The translations under genes were made by a program, and so were the position numbers. Shown here in pieces: positions 10,329 through 19,570 of a DNA stretch of 49,878 nt (the stretch's first letter is position 1; the number at the start of each line of letters is the position of its first letter). The stretch lies in contig CANJCQ010000024.1 in NCBI GenBank assembly GCA_947473355.1, positions 1-49,878 of the forward strand, in the 5' to 3' direction. The notes beneath the pieces were generated by a model, which saw only the letters and a program-made list of their open reading frames with translations, was not told the origin of the DNA and did no database searches. Source of the DNA: Sphingomonadaceae bacterium. GTDB lineage: Bacteria > Pseudomonadota > Alphaproteobacteria > Sphingomonadales > Sphingomonadaceae.

Positions 10329-13300
10329 GCCTCCTCCGCTTCGTCAGGCGTCAGATGCGGCAGCCATTCGTCGAGCCGCATCAGCTGGTCATAGTCGTTA
10401 TAGGTCCCGATATCGGGATTGAGCCGGGCGGTGAACGGGACAGTTCCAATGATCCAGCGGTCGATGGCGTCGGCCAGATAGTTGCGGGTTACATCGAGGA
10501 ACTTGTCCTTGTCGACGCCGTCCGCGCGGTCGGTCTTGAACGGGCTCGCGATGTAACCGAACCCGTTATCTTCCTTGCGCTTGGTATCCCTTGCCAGCGA
10601 CCAGTATTCAAATTCTGTGGGCTCGCCAGCAACTTTGTCAAAGCCGCCTTGTTCCGCGATCAGCCCGATCAGGCCGAGTTGCAGCGAAAAGCCATCCTTC
10701 ACCATACGCCGCGAGGGCGGCAGGCCGGTCTTGTAATCGACCACGGCCAGCTGTTTGCCATCCAGCATGTCAATCCGGTCGGCGCGGCCATGGATGCGGA
10801 TGCCCTTGAACTGGAGATCGCCCCAGACCTCGCTGGCCAGCACTGTCCGGCCCTGCTCGTCCAGCATGGTGACGATCCGGGCGTCGATCCATTCGAGAGC
10901 CTTGACCAGCCGTGGCCGCCACAGCCCGCGCATCAGCGGGTGGGCATTCATCTCGTCGAGCACTTGCTCAGCCGTGGCGACCAGCTCTCCGGCCCGGCCG
11001 CCAGCCTTGTGCCAGGTCTCGAGAATCTTGTGGACCGCAATGCCCTTCCAGGCCGGGCTGGGCTTCTCGTCGAGCAGGTCTAGACGTTTGAGCCGCAGGA
11101 TCGAGCTGGCGTAGAACTGGTAAGGATCGCTGCGCAGCCGGTCGAGCCCGGTGACCGAGATATCGACCTTGCGCTGCTCGGCGCTGGGCAAGGGCTTGGG
11201 GCGCGGATAGAGCGGCGCGGGCGGTGCAAAGTCAATCATGCGCGCCAGTCGCAGCGCCTCCGGCTCCTCATGCGAGCGGGCGTTGTCCCCCAGCATCGCC
11301 TTGATCCGCAGCACGAAGCGCGAGGGGATGACCGGCGCGCCATCATCACGCCGGGCCCAGCTCAGCACCACGTCGGGCGCCCCCAGCGCAGCGGCAAGAT
11401 CGTGGGCCGAGAGGCCGATGCGGAAGTCCGCCCCCGGCACGCCCAGCGCGCGCAGTACGGCAGGCGGCAGCAGGGCGTCGGGTGCGGGGCTGGCCGGCCA
11501 GACACCTTCGCTAAGCCCGCCGCAGATCACCAAGTCCGCCCGCGCCATGCGGGCTTCGAGCAGGCCGTAAATGGCGATCCGGGGGTGGCCACCCCATGGC
11601 GGGCGCACCGAGACCCGGTCCATGGCATCGTGGAGCACGGCATGAAGCTCACGCGGATCGAGCCTTGTGCCCGCGCTGCGCGCCGCCTCGCGCAGGTCTT
11701 CGAGGAACGACGCGGCGCTGCGGCCATCGGGCAGGCCCCACAGCTCTTCGCCGCATAGCGCTTCGGCAGCGGCGGCAAGCAGGTCTAGTTGGTCGTTCAG
11801 CAAAATAGCTTCGTCATCCCCGCGAAAGCGGGGACCCATCTCGTGAGCACGGATCAAATAGTGAGGGTCCGGCAAAACGCCAGCGCCGGGGATGGGTTCC
11901 CGCTTTCGCGGGAATGACGAGCCTGTTAGTTCAAAGAGTGGCGCGAGCATGGCTTCCACCTCTGCCCACCACTCACCCAGCTTGCGCTTTTCGGCTATTT
12001 TGGCCAGCGACTCCAGACCCGGCGCCGGGCGCGGTCCGCGCAGCGCGAGATCGAACCTGCGGGCATTGTCGAGCCAGTCAGCCCTGCCCTTGCCCTGCCG
12101 GGCCAGTGGATGGGTCAGCAGCGCGACCAGCGGCACCGGCGCGGCATTTTCGGCCAGAACCTCAGCCAGCAGCAGCAAGACCCGGCCCGCCGCTGTCTGC
12201 GGCAATGGGCGACCAGCGGTATCGTCGGCGTCGATCCCCCAGCGCTTCAGCTGTGCCACCACACGTGCCGCCAGCGCCCGGTCAGGCGTGACCAGCGCGG
12301 CGCGACGCTCGGGCACTTCCAGCGCCTGGCGCAACAGAATTGCGATCGCCTGCGCCTCTTCGCCTGGATGCGCACTTTCCATGAGCCGCACACCGGCGAG
12401 GCGGCGTTCGCTCGCGGCAAGTCCGGCCCAGCGCGCGGAAGCGGCGGGCGGCAGGAACAGGTTGGAAATCGCCCGGCTGCGGTCTGGCGAAGCAGCAGCC
12501 AGCCCGGCCCGGTGCCACGGCCGAACTTCGCCGCGCGCAACGCCCATGCGATTGAGCAACAGCTTAAGATGGTATTGCGGATGGGTGACCGCGTCGCCTT
12601 TCGCGAATGGCGGATCGTCCCGGTTCTCCGGTTTGCCTGCAGTGCCCAGCGCATTCCAGACCTCATCGTCGAGCGACAGATCGAGATCGGGAAGGATCAC
12701 CGCCCCTTTCGGCAATTCCGACACCACCCGCAGCAGCTTGGCGAGCGCAGGCGAAGCGCTGGTCACCCCGGCGGCCACTACGGCATGCGGCGGCGGAGCG
12801 GAGTGCCAGCTCCGAGCGGCAAGATCGAACAGCATGTTGCGCCGGGCCGGGCCATCCAGTTCGCCGCGCGCGCCGAGCTCAGTCAGCCAATGAGCCTGCA
12901 CTTGCAGGAACAATTTGGTGCTGCGCGTCCAGTGTTCGGACTGCTCGCCAACAATCCCGAGAACTTCCTCCGACATCAGGTCTTGCGGGGCCAGTCCCTC
13001 GACCAGCAAACGGTCCATGGTCCGCCCGATATCGAAGGCCCGTCGCAACAAGGCCGCACCCTTCCCTGCCCCTTCGCCCTCGATCTGCGTCAGATAGTCT
13101 GCGAGCCGCAGCCAGCGGCGGGCGGGATCGGCGGCAGGTGGAATGTCCGCCCCTGCGCCCAGCGTATCGAACAAAGGTCCCAGCGTCTCATCGAGATCAA
13201 GGTCGCCGACCACGACCATGCGCGGCAGCAGTAAGCCGCCCTCGGCGAGGCGGACGAAAGCTTCGGTAATGGTGCGCGCGGCGCGCTGGCTGGGGAGCAG

Positions 13301-13432
13301 CAAGGTCAGCCGGGCGAGGCCATAGTCGGCTTGCGAATAGCGCGGGATCAGCCCGGCAACCAGCGCATCGGCAAAGCCGCGATGCGCGGCGATGGAATAT
13401 ACCTGGGGTCCGCCGCGCTCAGCCACTGGCAA
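10325..13432 (-). CDS. addB: AddB: double-strand break repair nuclease subunit, carrying an in-frame repeat
   Basis: AddB subunit of AddAB (1035 aa). The N-terminal half is a degenerate helicase domain, which in this family scans for recombination hotspots. The C-terminal RecB-like nuclease is visible as GRADRIDML...LAVVDYKTG. The longest frame starts at a TTG at 13432, overlapping the murU stop by 14 bp. An in-frame GTG two codons on is an alternative, and neither has a clear Shine-Dalgarno. Residues about 505-541 are encoded by a 108-bp palindromic repeat (11812-11919) that adds about 36 residues without breaking the frame. Whether this AddB remains active is unknown, but the intact downstream nuclease motif suggests it does. 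Confidence 0.93.
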   Translation of the reverse strand: MPVAERGGPQVYSIAAHRGFADALVAGLIPRYSQADYGLARLTLLLPSQRAARTITEAFVRLAEGGLLLPRMVVVGDLDLDETLGPLFDTLGAGADIPPAADPARRWLRLADYLTQIEGEGAGKGAALLRRAFDIGRTMDRLLVEGLAPQDLMSEEVLGIVGEQSEHWTRSTKLFLQVQAHWLTELGARGELDGPARRNMLFDLAARSWHSAPPPHAVVAAGVTSASPALAKLLRVVSELPKGAVILPDLDLSLDDEVWNALGTAGKPENRDDPPFAKGDAVTHPQYHLKLLLNRMGVARGEVRPWHRAGLAAASPDRSRAISNLFLPPAASARWAGLAASERRLAGVRLMESAHPGEEAQAIAILLRQALEVPERRAALVTPDRALAARVVAQLKRWGIDADDTAGRPLPQTAAGRVLLLLAEVLAENAAPVPLVALLTHPLARQGKGRADWLDNARRFDLALRGPRPAPGLESLAKIAEKRKLGEWWAEVEAMLAPLFELTGSSFPRKREPIPGAGVLPDPHYLIRAHEMGPRFRGDDEAILLNDQLDLLAAAAEALCGEELWGLPDGRSAASFLEDLREAARSAGTRLDPRELHAVLHDAMDRVSVRPPWGGHPRIAIYGLLEARMARADLVICGGLSEGVWPASPAPDALLPPAVLRALGVPGADFRIGLSAHDLAAALGAPDVVLSWARRDDGAPVIPSRFVLRIKAMLGDNARSHEEPEALRLARMIDFAPPAPLYPRPKPLPSAEQRKVDISVTGLDRLRSDPYQFYASSILRLKRLDLLDEKPSPAWKGIAVHKILETWHKAGGRAGELVATAEQVLDEMNAHPLMRGLWRPRLVKALEWIDARIVTMLDEQGRTVLASEVWGDLQFKGIRIHGRADRIDMLDGKQLAVVDYKTGLPPSRRMVKDGFSLQLGLIGLIAEQGGFDKVAGEPTEFEYWSLARDTKRKEDNGFGYIASPFKTDRADGVDKDKFLDVTRNYLADAIDRWIIGTVPFTARLNPDIGTYNDYDQLMRLDEWLPHLTPDEAEEA
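11812..11919. repeat. Palindromic repeat element inserted in frame within addB
   Basis: Two 29-nt arms, 11812-11840 and 11891-11919, are reverse complements at 27 of 29 positions. They carry the core CCGCGAAAGCGGG and enclose 50 bp. The total span is 108 bp, exactly 36 codons, and it is open in the addB frame. The encoded peptide contains SFPRKREP at one end and MGPRFRGDD at the other. I recall this peptide pair from translated dispersed palindromes in sphingomonad and other proteobacterial genomes; copy number in this genome cannot be judged from the window. Confidence 0.88.
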
Positions 13433-14147
13433 GTGCGGCTTCGGTCATGCCAATCGCTTGCGGATAGCCAACATCGAACCATTGGCCGTCATGGACGAGC
13501 CCGAAACAGCGCCCGGCCGCCAGCGCGCGATCCCAGAACACATTGGTCGAGAACACATCCTCAGGCGGATCAACAATCACGCGCTTGGCGATGAGCTGAA
13601 CCCCGGTCCAGACATAGCCGCGCCGCCCTTTGGGGCCATCGCGCGACAGGCGCCCAGCGTCATCGAGATCGAAATCGCCCACGCCTTGCGTGTTGCCGGC
13701 GCGCGCAAAAGGAACAACCAGCATCAAAACATCCATGCGGGCATCATCCCATGCACGAGCCATGCGCAGCAGCGCATTTTCGCCCTGGTCGGTCCACCAG
13801 TTGTCGGCATTGATGCAAAAGAAGGGATCGTCCGGGATCAGGTCCTTCGCCCTGACCAGCCCGCCGCCGGTATCAAGCAGCAGCGCGCGCTCGTCCGACA
13901 CGGTCACGGCAAAGTCAGTGGCGTAGCTTGCCAGATGGGCCTCGATCTGATCGGCGAGATAGTGGACATTGACCACGATCCGGCCAATGCCCACCGCGCG
14001 CAACTGATCCAGCACATGATCGAGCAGCGTTGTTCCCGCCACTTCAACTAAAGGCTTGGGCCGGGTCGCGGTCAGCGGCATCATCCGGCTGCCCACTCCG
14101 GCTGCCATGATCATCGCAGTTCCGGGCAGGCGCCCCACCTCGCTCAT
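13419..14147 (-). CDS. murU: MurU-like nucleotidyltransferase (N-acetylmuramate-1-phosphate uridylyltransferase)
   Basis: A 242-residue sugar-nucleotide transferase with the N-terminal signature MIMAAGVGSRMMPLTATRPK (G-x-G-x-R plus PKP) and the metal-binding region FCINADNWW. Next to AmgK this is most likely MurU, which turns MurNAc-1-phosphate into UDP-MurNAc in the cell-wall recycling route that bypasses MurA. That assignment rests on context, since the fold alone would also fit other hexose-1-phosphate transferases. The start at 14147 overlaps the amgK stop by 4 bp (ATGA); a longer frame reaches 14207 but would run deeper into amgK. Confidence 0.88.
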   Translation of the reverse strand: MSEVGRLPGTAMIMAAGVGSRMMPLTATRPKPLVEVAGTTLLDHVLDQLRAVGIGRIVVNVHYLADQIEAHLASYATDFAVTVSDERALLLDTGGGLVRAKDLIPDDPFFCINADNWWTDQGENALLRMARAWDDARMDVLMLVVPFARAGNTQGVGDFDLDDAGRLSRDGPKGRRGYVWTGVQLIAKRVIVDPPEDVFSTNVFWDRALAAGRCFGLVHDGQWFDVGYPQAIGMTEAALASG

Positions 14148-15142
14148 ACCGCGAAATTGCCGCCGCCCGAGGAGCGCAATTCGGACGGGATGTTGGCATC
14201 GAACCATTCGGCCACAGGCGCGAGCGCGGCGTGGCTAAGGTCGCGCTCCAGCAGGCCCCAGACGCGCGGGATCAGGTCAAGATAGCGCGGCTTGCCATCG
14301 CGCCGCCACAGCCGCACGAATATGCCCACGATCTTGGCATTGCGCTGAGCACCCAGCCGCGCATAGTCGGCGAGGAATTCCTCCGAATTCGCTCCCGTCG
14401 CACTGACATAGTGGTTGAACATCTTCGCTTCGAGTTCCGGCGACACATCGCGGCGCGCATCCTGCAGCAACGAGACCAGATCATAAGCCGCATGGCCATT
14501 GAGCGCATCCTGGAAATCGAGCAGGCCCTGCTTGTCCAATCCGCCCAGCAGCATGATGTTTTCGGCATGATAATCGCGCAGCACCGTCACTCCGGGCCGC
14601 TGACGGATTAGCAAGGGGCTGAGCGCCGCCTCCCAGGCCGCGGTAAATCCGGCGGCATCGATATAGAGGTTCTGCGCCGTGCAATACCATTCGGTGAACA
14701 GCCGCACCTCGCGGATATATTCGCTGAGGCTGTAATCGAGGAAAGGCCCCTGTGGCAGGCGGTGCAATTCGACCAGAGCATCGACAGCAGACGAATAGAC
14801 GCACTCCTCGTCATCTGGCCACTGATCGAGATAGTCGCGCATCCGCGCTTCGCCGAAATCCTCGAGCAGCACCAGCCCGCGCGCGGTATCCTCACCCAGG
14901 ATCTGCGGCGCGCGCATGCCATTGGCATCGAGCCACTTTGCCGCGCGCAGAAAAGGCGCTGGATCTTCGTTGGGCGGCGGCGCGTCCATCAGCATGGCGC
15001 TCTGTTCGCCGCGGCGGATGCGGAAATAGCGGCGGAACGAGGCATCGCCCGCCAAGGGTTCGACGGCGACGCCGGTCCAGCCGCAAGATGCGAGGAAAGC
15101 TTCGAGGCCTTCGGGAAGCCCTCTGGATTGATCTAGAGACAT
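14144..15142 (-). CDS. amgK: AmgK-like N-acetylmuramate/N-acetylglucosamine anomeric kinase
   Basis: A 332-residue aminoglycoside-phosphotransferase-fold kinase. The Brenner motif appears as VLRDYHAENIMLL near residue 189 and the metal-binding aspartate in LLDFQDALNG near 209, with the N-terminal lobe GDASFRRYFRI. AmgK phosphorylates MurNAc (and GlcNAc) at the anomeric position, feeding MurU directly downstream. In Pseudomonas this recycling gives intrinsic fosfomycin tolerance, and the same may hold here. The gene overlaps tsaE by 10 bp and murU by 4 bp. Other APH-fold kinases are possible, but the pairing with murU makes AmgK the best call. Confidence 0.9.
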   Translation of the reverse strand: MSLDQSRGLPEGLEAFLASCGWTGVAVEPLAGDASFRRYFRIRRGEQSAMLMDAPPPNEDPAPFLRAAKWLDANGMRAPQILGEDTARGLVLLEDFGEARMRDYLDQWPDDEECVYSSAVDALVELHRLPQGPFLDYSLSEYIREVRLFTEWYCTAQNLYIDAAGFTAAWEAALSPLLIRQRPGVTVLRDYHAENIMLLGGLDKQGLLDFQDALNGHAAYDLVSLLQDARRDVSPELEAKMFNHYVSATGANSEEFLADYARLGAQRNAKIVGIFVRLWRRDGKPRYLDLIPRVWGLLERDLSHAALAPVAEWFDANIPSELRSSGGGNFAV

Positions 15143-15606
15143 GGCATGCGTTCTAGCCAGTCTTGGCCTGCTTCGACAATGGCGATCCGGCCGGATATGG
15201 AGCTTTGGCCGGATGTATCCGGAACTATCTCCAGCCCTATCGACAGGCAGCCCGCCTCATGGGCAAAGCCACCTGCATTTTCCGGCCATTCGGCAATCAG
15301 CGCGCGGCCATCGCGATAGTCATCGAGGCCAAGTCCCTCTGCCTCTTCCGGGTGCTCCAGCCGGTAAAAATCGGCATGCACGACGGGCAGACTGAGCAGC
15401 GGCGGATCGTAAATCTCGATGATCGCGAAGCTTGGGCTGGGCACTTCGCCCGTGTGCCCCAATGCCGCAATAATGGCGCGTGCCAATGTGGTCTTGCCCG
15501 CGCCAAGTCCGCCCGACAGCGCGACGACATCGCCCGCCCGCAGCTCTGCTGCAATTGCTTGTCCCATTCGCTCCATCGCTGCCAGATCCGGCAGTTCGAC
15601 CCTCAC
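15133..15606 (-). CDS. tsaE: TsaE: tRNA threonylcarbamoyladenosine biosynthesis ATPase
   Basis: A 157-residue P-loop ATPase of the TsaE (YjeE) family, which works with TsaB and TsaD in t6A modification of ANN-decoding tRNAs. Walker A is GGLGAGKTT, followed by the family blocks PSPSFAIIEIY, HADFYRL and the tryptophan-containing ALIAEWPEN. It starts at a GTG that overlaps the divL stop by 4 bp (GTGA) and ends 10 bp inside amgK. TsaB and TsaD are not in this window. Confidence 0.95.
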   Translation of the reverse strand: MRVELPDLAAMERMGQAIAAELRAGDVVALSGGLGAGKTTLARAIIAALGHTGEVPSPSFAIIEIYDPPLLSLPVVHADFYRLEHPEEAEGLGLDDYRDGRALIAEWPENAGGFAHEAGCLSIGLEIVPDTSGQSSISGRIAIVEAGQDWLERMPCL

Positions 15607-17972
15607 GGCAGCTCAACAATCGCAGAGGTGCCCTGCCCCGGTTCGGACAGAATCTCGAGACTGCCGCCGTGTGCTTCGATCAGCTGGCGGGCGAGCGGCA
15701 GGCCGATGCCCTGGCGGCGCTCGACTGTCTTGCCGTCCGAACCCACCTTGAGCCCGCCCAGCGCGCGAGCCAGCGCCGCCCCATCCATGCCCGGGCCATT
15801 GTCAGAAATCACCAGCCGCAAGTTCTTCTTGCCGCGTTCCAGATCAATCAGGATCCGGCCTCCCCGAGGGGTTGCAGCAATGGCATTATCAACCAGATGG
15901 CCAATCGCTCGCACCAGCCGCCGCGCATCGCCCATGATCTGGCCTGCGCTCTTGTCGCCGCGCAGATCGAGCGTCAGCCCGGCACTGCGCAGCCGCTGCG
16001 CCCGCTCCTCGACCACGCCGGTCACGAATGGGAAGACATCGATCTTTTCATTGGCCAAGGGCAGCAGCCCGGCCTCGCTCTGGGCGAGATCGAGCACGCT
16101 TTCGATCTGCTCGCCAAGCCGGGCAACCGAGCTCAGGATATCGCCGACATATTCCTGGCCTTGCGCATCGAGCGAACCGCCCAGCCCCGCCTGCAGCAGT
16201 TCGGCAAAACCCCCGATAGACGTCAGCGGCGTGCGGAATTCGTAGCTCATATTGGCAAGGAAGCGCGTCTTGATCGCATCAGCCTCGATCAGTGCAGCAT
16301 TGCGCTCCTTCAGCGCGGTCTCGGCCTTCTGCGAATCAGTGATATCGAGCACCGCGAGCAAGCCATTGCCATCGGGCAGCGGTACCCCGGTGAAGCGCAG
16401 GGTCCGGCCATCGGCCAGAGCGGCTCGGCCGCTGGCTTGTCTGCGATCCAGCGTCGCCCCGCGCACCGCATCGCCGACCGCCTTGGCCAGTTGCGGCCGC
16501 TTGAGCCGTGAACCGATCCGTTCAAGCAACGCCTCGATATGCGGATGGGTGTCGAGGAAATCGCTGTCGAGCCCCCAGTCCTTGGCAAAGCGCCGGTTCC
16601 ACAGTTGCATCCGCCCGTCCGGGGCAAAGACCGCGATCGATTCGTAAAGGCTGTCAAACGTAGCGGTGCGAGTGCGCAGCAGGGTGTCGCGGTTGGCGGA
16701 AATCTGCAGCTGCTCAGTGCGATCCTCGACCACCAGCAGCAGGCCGCCATCGGGCTGGGGCTGCGCAACGATCCGCAGATGTGTGCCATCGCCCAGTGTC
16801 CAGACTTCCTCCTGCGGCGCAGAGGCCAGGAACCACTGCGCCCGCTCACGGCGCCACTGCGGGAAATCGCGGGTTTCAGGCGTGCGCGAAGTTTCGCGGG
16901 CCAGATCGAACAGACGCTCGAAGGGCGGGTGATCAGCAATATCGCCGGAAGTCAGGCCAAACATGCGCTGGAAGGGCTGATTGACGAAGCTGAGCTGGCG
17001 CTTGGCATCGAATTGAGCGACCCCGGCGGACAGCTGGTCGAGCATGGTGCGCTGGGCCTCGCGAAAGGCGCGGAAAGTGCGCGCGAGCTCTTCCATGTCC
17101 TCGACATCGACCGCGTAGCCGGCAATGCCTTCCTCGCCGAGCGGCAAGTCGCTGACCTTGAGCATCCGCCGCTCGCCCGCAATCGTCGCCATGACGGTGC
17201 GCTCGGCCGGTTTGCGCGTTGCGGCGGCCTGACGAGCCACTTCGGCGGCACTCAGGCCATCGGCAGGTTCGATCAGCTCGATGCCCTGACCAACGACGAC
17301 CGGCGCGCTTGCCGCGCCAACCGCAGCGACATAGGCCGAATTGACCAGTCGCAGCTCGCCGCCTGGCCCGCGGAACCACATCGGCATCGGCGCCGCCTCA
17401 ATCAGCGCTACAAGCGCCGAAAAATCGTTGCGGGCCTGCGCCGCCTCGGTGCGCAGCTGCACAAGCTCGCTCTCGCTGTCGGAGAAATCGAACACCCAGA
17501 CCATCGCCGCTCCGCCCGGCGAAACCTGCGGATCTGCAAGATGGCCGCGCAGGGCCAGGCTGCGTTTCGAGCCGCGCGGGGTGGCGACCATGCGGAACGG
17601 GGCAGCCGTCTTCTGCGTGCGGCGCACCGCCTCGGTGAGCTCGGCGAGTTGTTCGCCAGTCAGCCCGCCGCCGCCACCTTTGCCTTTGGCGTCATCCCCG
17701 CCGCCATCGAGTTCGGTAAGATACTGCGGAACCTTGTCCAGCCCCAGCCATCCGGCCAGCTGCTCCGGCGCCTCGATCCGCCCATCAACCCGCACCAGCA
17801 GCGGCAGCGCGGGGGATTCATCCACCATCCGCGCCAGCCGCTGGGCTTCCTGCCGCTCAATATCGAAACGACGCTCCTTCGCCCGCGCAGCCAGGATCGC
17901 CCAGCCAGCCGCCAGCGTCCAGGCCGCAAGCAGCAGGCCGATAAGCACCAGCGCGGTTTGCGAGAGGATCAT
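15603..17972 (-). CDS. divL: DivL-like PAS pseudo-histidine kinase (Tyr in place of phospho-acceptor His)
   Basis: A 789-residue membrane-anchored sensor with one N-terminal transmembrane helix (residues about 6-29), several PAS-like segments (about 180-560), a HisKA dimerisation helix and a HATPase domain. The H-box reads FLANMSYEFRTPLTSIGG: the usual histidine is Tyr577 (codon TAC at 16242-16244). This substitution is the hallmark of Caulobacter DivL (Tyr550), which binds phospho-DivK and steers CckA in the CtrA cell-cycle pathway. The ATP-lid motifs HLVDNA, SDNGPGM and GIGLPLARQLIEAHGG remain. It heads an overlapped operon with tsaE, amgK and murU. AAGG lies 5 nt before the ATG. Signalling role is inferred from homology. 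Confidence 0.88.
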   Translation of the reverse strand: MILSQTALVLIGLLLAAWTLAAGWAILAARAKERRFDIERQEAQRLARMVDESPALPLLVRVDGRIEAPEQLAGWLGLDKVPQYLTELDGGGDDAKGKGGGGGLTGEQLAELTEAVRRTQKTAAPFRMVATPRGSKRSLALRGHLADPQVSPGGAAMVWVFDFSDSESELVQLRTEAAQARNDFSALVALIEAAPMPMWFRGPGGELRLVNSAYVAAVGAASAPVVVGQGIELIEPADGLSAAEVARQAAATRKPAERTVMATIAGERRMLKVSDLPLGEEGIAGYAVDVEDMEELARTFRAFREAQRTMLDQLSAGVAQFDAKRQLSFVNQPFQRMFGLTSGDIADHPPFERLFDLARETSRTPETRDFPQWRRERAQWFLASAPQEEVWTLGDGTHLRIVAQPQPDGGLLLVVEDRTEQLQISANRDTLLRTRTATFDSLYESIAVFAPDGRMQLWNRRFAKDWGLDSDFLDTHPHIEALLERIGSRLKRPQLAKAVGDAVRGATLDRRQASGRAALADGRTLRFTGVPLPDGNGLLAVLDITDSQKAETALKERNAALIEADAIKTRFLANMSYEFRTPLTSIGGFAELLQAGLGGSLDAQGQEYVGDILSSVARLGEQIESVLDLAQSEAGLLPLANEKIDVFPFVTGVVEERAQRLRSAGLTLDLRGDKSAGQIMGDARRLVRAIGHLVDNAIAATPRGGRILIDLERGKKNLRLVISDNGPGMDGAALARALGGLKVGSDGKTVERRQGIGLPLARQLIEAHGGSLEILSEPGQGTSAIVELP

Positions 17973-18040
17973 TGCGCCTTCGCTATGCGCGGGCGGCGCG
18001 GATTACAACGTTCTTGCTGCCATTTGCCGTCGACAGTCGC

Positions 18041-19456
18041 TCAATAGCGGTAATGATCCGGCTTGAACGGCCCGGTCTGCGACACGCCGATATAATCAGC
18101 CTGCTTCTTGCTCAGCGTGGTCAGCTTGACCCCAAGCTTTTCGAGATGCAGCGCCGCGACCTTTTCGTCGAGGTGCTTGGGCAGGACATAGACCTCGTTC
18201 TTGTATTGCGCCGGATTGGTGAACAGCTCGATCTGGGCCAGAGTCTGGTTAGTGAAGCTGGCTGACATGACAAAGCTTGGGTGGCCGGTGGCGCAACCCA
18301 GATTGACCAGGCGGCCCTTGGCCAGAATGATGATCTGCTTGCCGTCAGGGAATTCGACCAGATCGGTGCCGGGCTTCACTTCGGTCCACTTGTAGTTGTC
18401 GATCGCGGCAATCTGGATCTCGGAATCGAAGTGTCCGATGTTGCAGACGATGGCCATGTTCTTCATCGCCTTCATGTGCTCGGCGGTGATCACGGCCTCG
18501 TTGCCGGTGGCAGTGACGAAGATGTCGGCGCGGGTAACGGCCTCTTCCATCGTCACGACTTCATAGCCTTCCATCGCCGCCTGCAGCGCGCAGATCGGAT
18601 CGACCTCAGTGACCATGACGCGCGCGCCGCCATTGCGCAATGACGCAGCACTGCCCTTGCCGACATCGCCGAAGCCGGCAACGCAGGCAACCTTGCCGGC
18701 CAGCATGACGTCAGTCGCGCGGCGGATGGCGTCGACCAGTGACTCTTTGCAGCCATAGAGGTTGTCGAACTTCGACTTGGTGACGCTGTCATTCACATTG
18801 ATCGCCGGGAACGGCAGCTTGCCGTCCTTGGCGATCTGATAAAGCCGGTGAACGCCGGTGGTTGTCTCTTCAGACACGCCCTTGATGTGGGCGACCGACA
18901 TGGTGAGGTAACCGGGCTTCTTCTTGAGGAAGGCATTCAGCGCACGGACGAATTCGATCTCTTCCGTATTTGAAGGTTCGAACAGGTCCTCGCCGGCCTC
19001 AACCCGCGCGCCCCACAGCGCAAACATAGTGGCATCGCCGCCATCGTCGAGGATCATGTTGGCGGTGCGGCCACTGCCTTCATCCCAATCGAAAATCGAG
19101 CCGACGTAGTCCCAGTATTCAGCGAGGCTCTCGCCCTTGATCGCGAAAACCGGGATCCCGGCAGCGGCGATCGCAGCTGCGGCATGATCCTGGGTCGAGA
19201 AGATGTTGCAGGTTGCCCAGCGCACTTCGGCACCAAGCGCGACCAGCGTTTCGATCAGAACCGCAGTCTGGATGGTCATGTGCAGCGAACCAGTGATTCG
19301 CGCGCCCTTGAGCGGCTGCGTCCCACCAAATTCCTGGCGCAGCGCCATGAGGCCCGGCATTTCGGTCTCGGCGATTCTGATCTCGGCACGGCCAAATTCG
19401 GCGAGGCCGATATCGGCAATGACGTAATCGTTCTGGTTTTCAAGCACAGTGGCCAC
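18041..19456 (-). CDS. ahcY: Adenosylhomocysteinase (S-adenosylhomocysteine hydrolase)
   Basis: A 471-residue SAH hydrolase, which splits S-adenosylhomocysteine into adenosine and homocysteine and keeps methyltransferases free of product inhibition. Visible are [30 protein letters not shown], the NAD-binding [12 protein letters not shown], and the C-terminal KPDHYRY. The frame is open further upstream, but that extension is unlike the family. The GTG at 19456 has AGGAG 10 nt upstream and gives the expected N-terminus ([14 protein letters not shown]). A 20-nt perfect palindrome and a strong hairpin precede it, so control at transcription or in the leader is likely. Confidence 0.97.
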   Translation of the reverse strand: MATVLENQNDYVIADIGLAEFGRAEIRIAETEMPGLMALRQEFGGTQPLKGARITGSLHMTIQTAVLIETLVALGAEVRWATCNIFSTQDHAAAAIAAAGIPVFAIKGESLAEYWDYVGSIFDWDEGSGRTANMILDDGGDATMFALWGARVEAGEDLFEPSNTEEIEFVRALNAFLKKKPGYLTMSVAHIKGVSEETTTGVHRLYQIAKDGKLPFPAINVNDSVTKSKFDNLYGCKESLVDAIRRATDVMLAGKVACVAGFGDVGKGSAASLRNGGARVMVTEVDPICALQAAMEGYEVVTMEEAVTRADIFVTATGNEAVITAEHMKAMKNMAIVCNIGHFDSEIQIAAIDNYKWTEVKPGTDLVEFPDGKQIIILAKGRLVNLGCATGHPSFVMSASFTNQTLAQIELFTNPAQYKNEVYVLPKHLDEKVAALHLEKLGVKLTTLSKKQADYIGVSQTGPFKPDHYRY

Positions 19457-19518
19457 GGCGATAATACTCCTGCATCGGTTCCAAGGAGGTGCCAGCCATT
19501 TGTGCCCCAAAACGCAAA

Positions 19519-19544
19519 GGGCGGCACCACGATTGGCGCCGCCC
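19519..19544 (-). promoter_or_regulatory. Strong leader hairpin upstream of ahcY
   Basis: On the minus strand the arms GGGCGGCGCC and GGTGCCGCCC form a 10-bp stem (one G-U pair) with a 6-nt loop, followed by the T-rich TTTGCGTTTTGG. It lies between the palindrome at 19571-19590 and the ahcY start, so ahcY transcripts starting near the palindrome would contain it. It could be an attenuator, or the terminator of the preceding secreted-protein gene. I could not match it to the SAH or SAM riboswitch consensus. Confidence 0.55.
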
Positions 19545-19570
19545 ATAGCCTCCGGATGGGCCGGAAGCAA

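Noticed and set aside
16242..16250. H-box histidine lost through sequencing error
   Set aside because: The Tyr codon with YEFRTPL context matches known DivL proteins, so it is a real family trait.
16539..18047. 502-codon plus-strand frame opposite divL
   Set aside because: Antisense shadow of a conserved sensor kinase gene; no membrane, signal or enzyme motif.
19457..19570. SAH riboswitch upstream of ahcY
   Set aside because: A hairpin is present, but the conserved SAH-aptamer core could not be found by eye; needs a covariance-model search.
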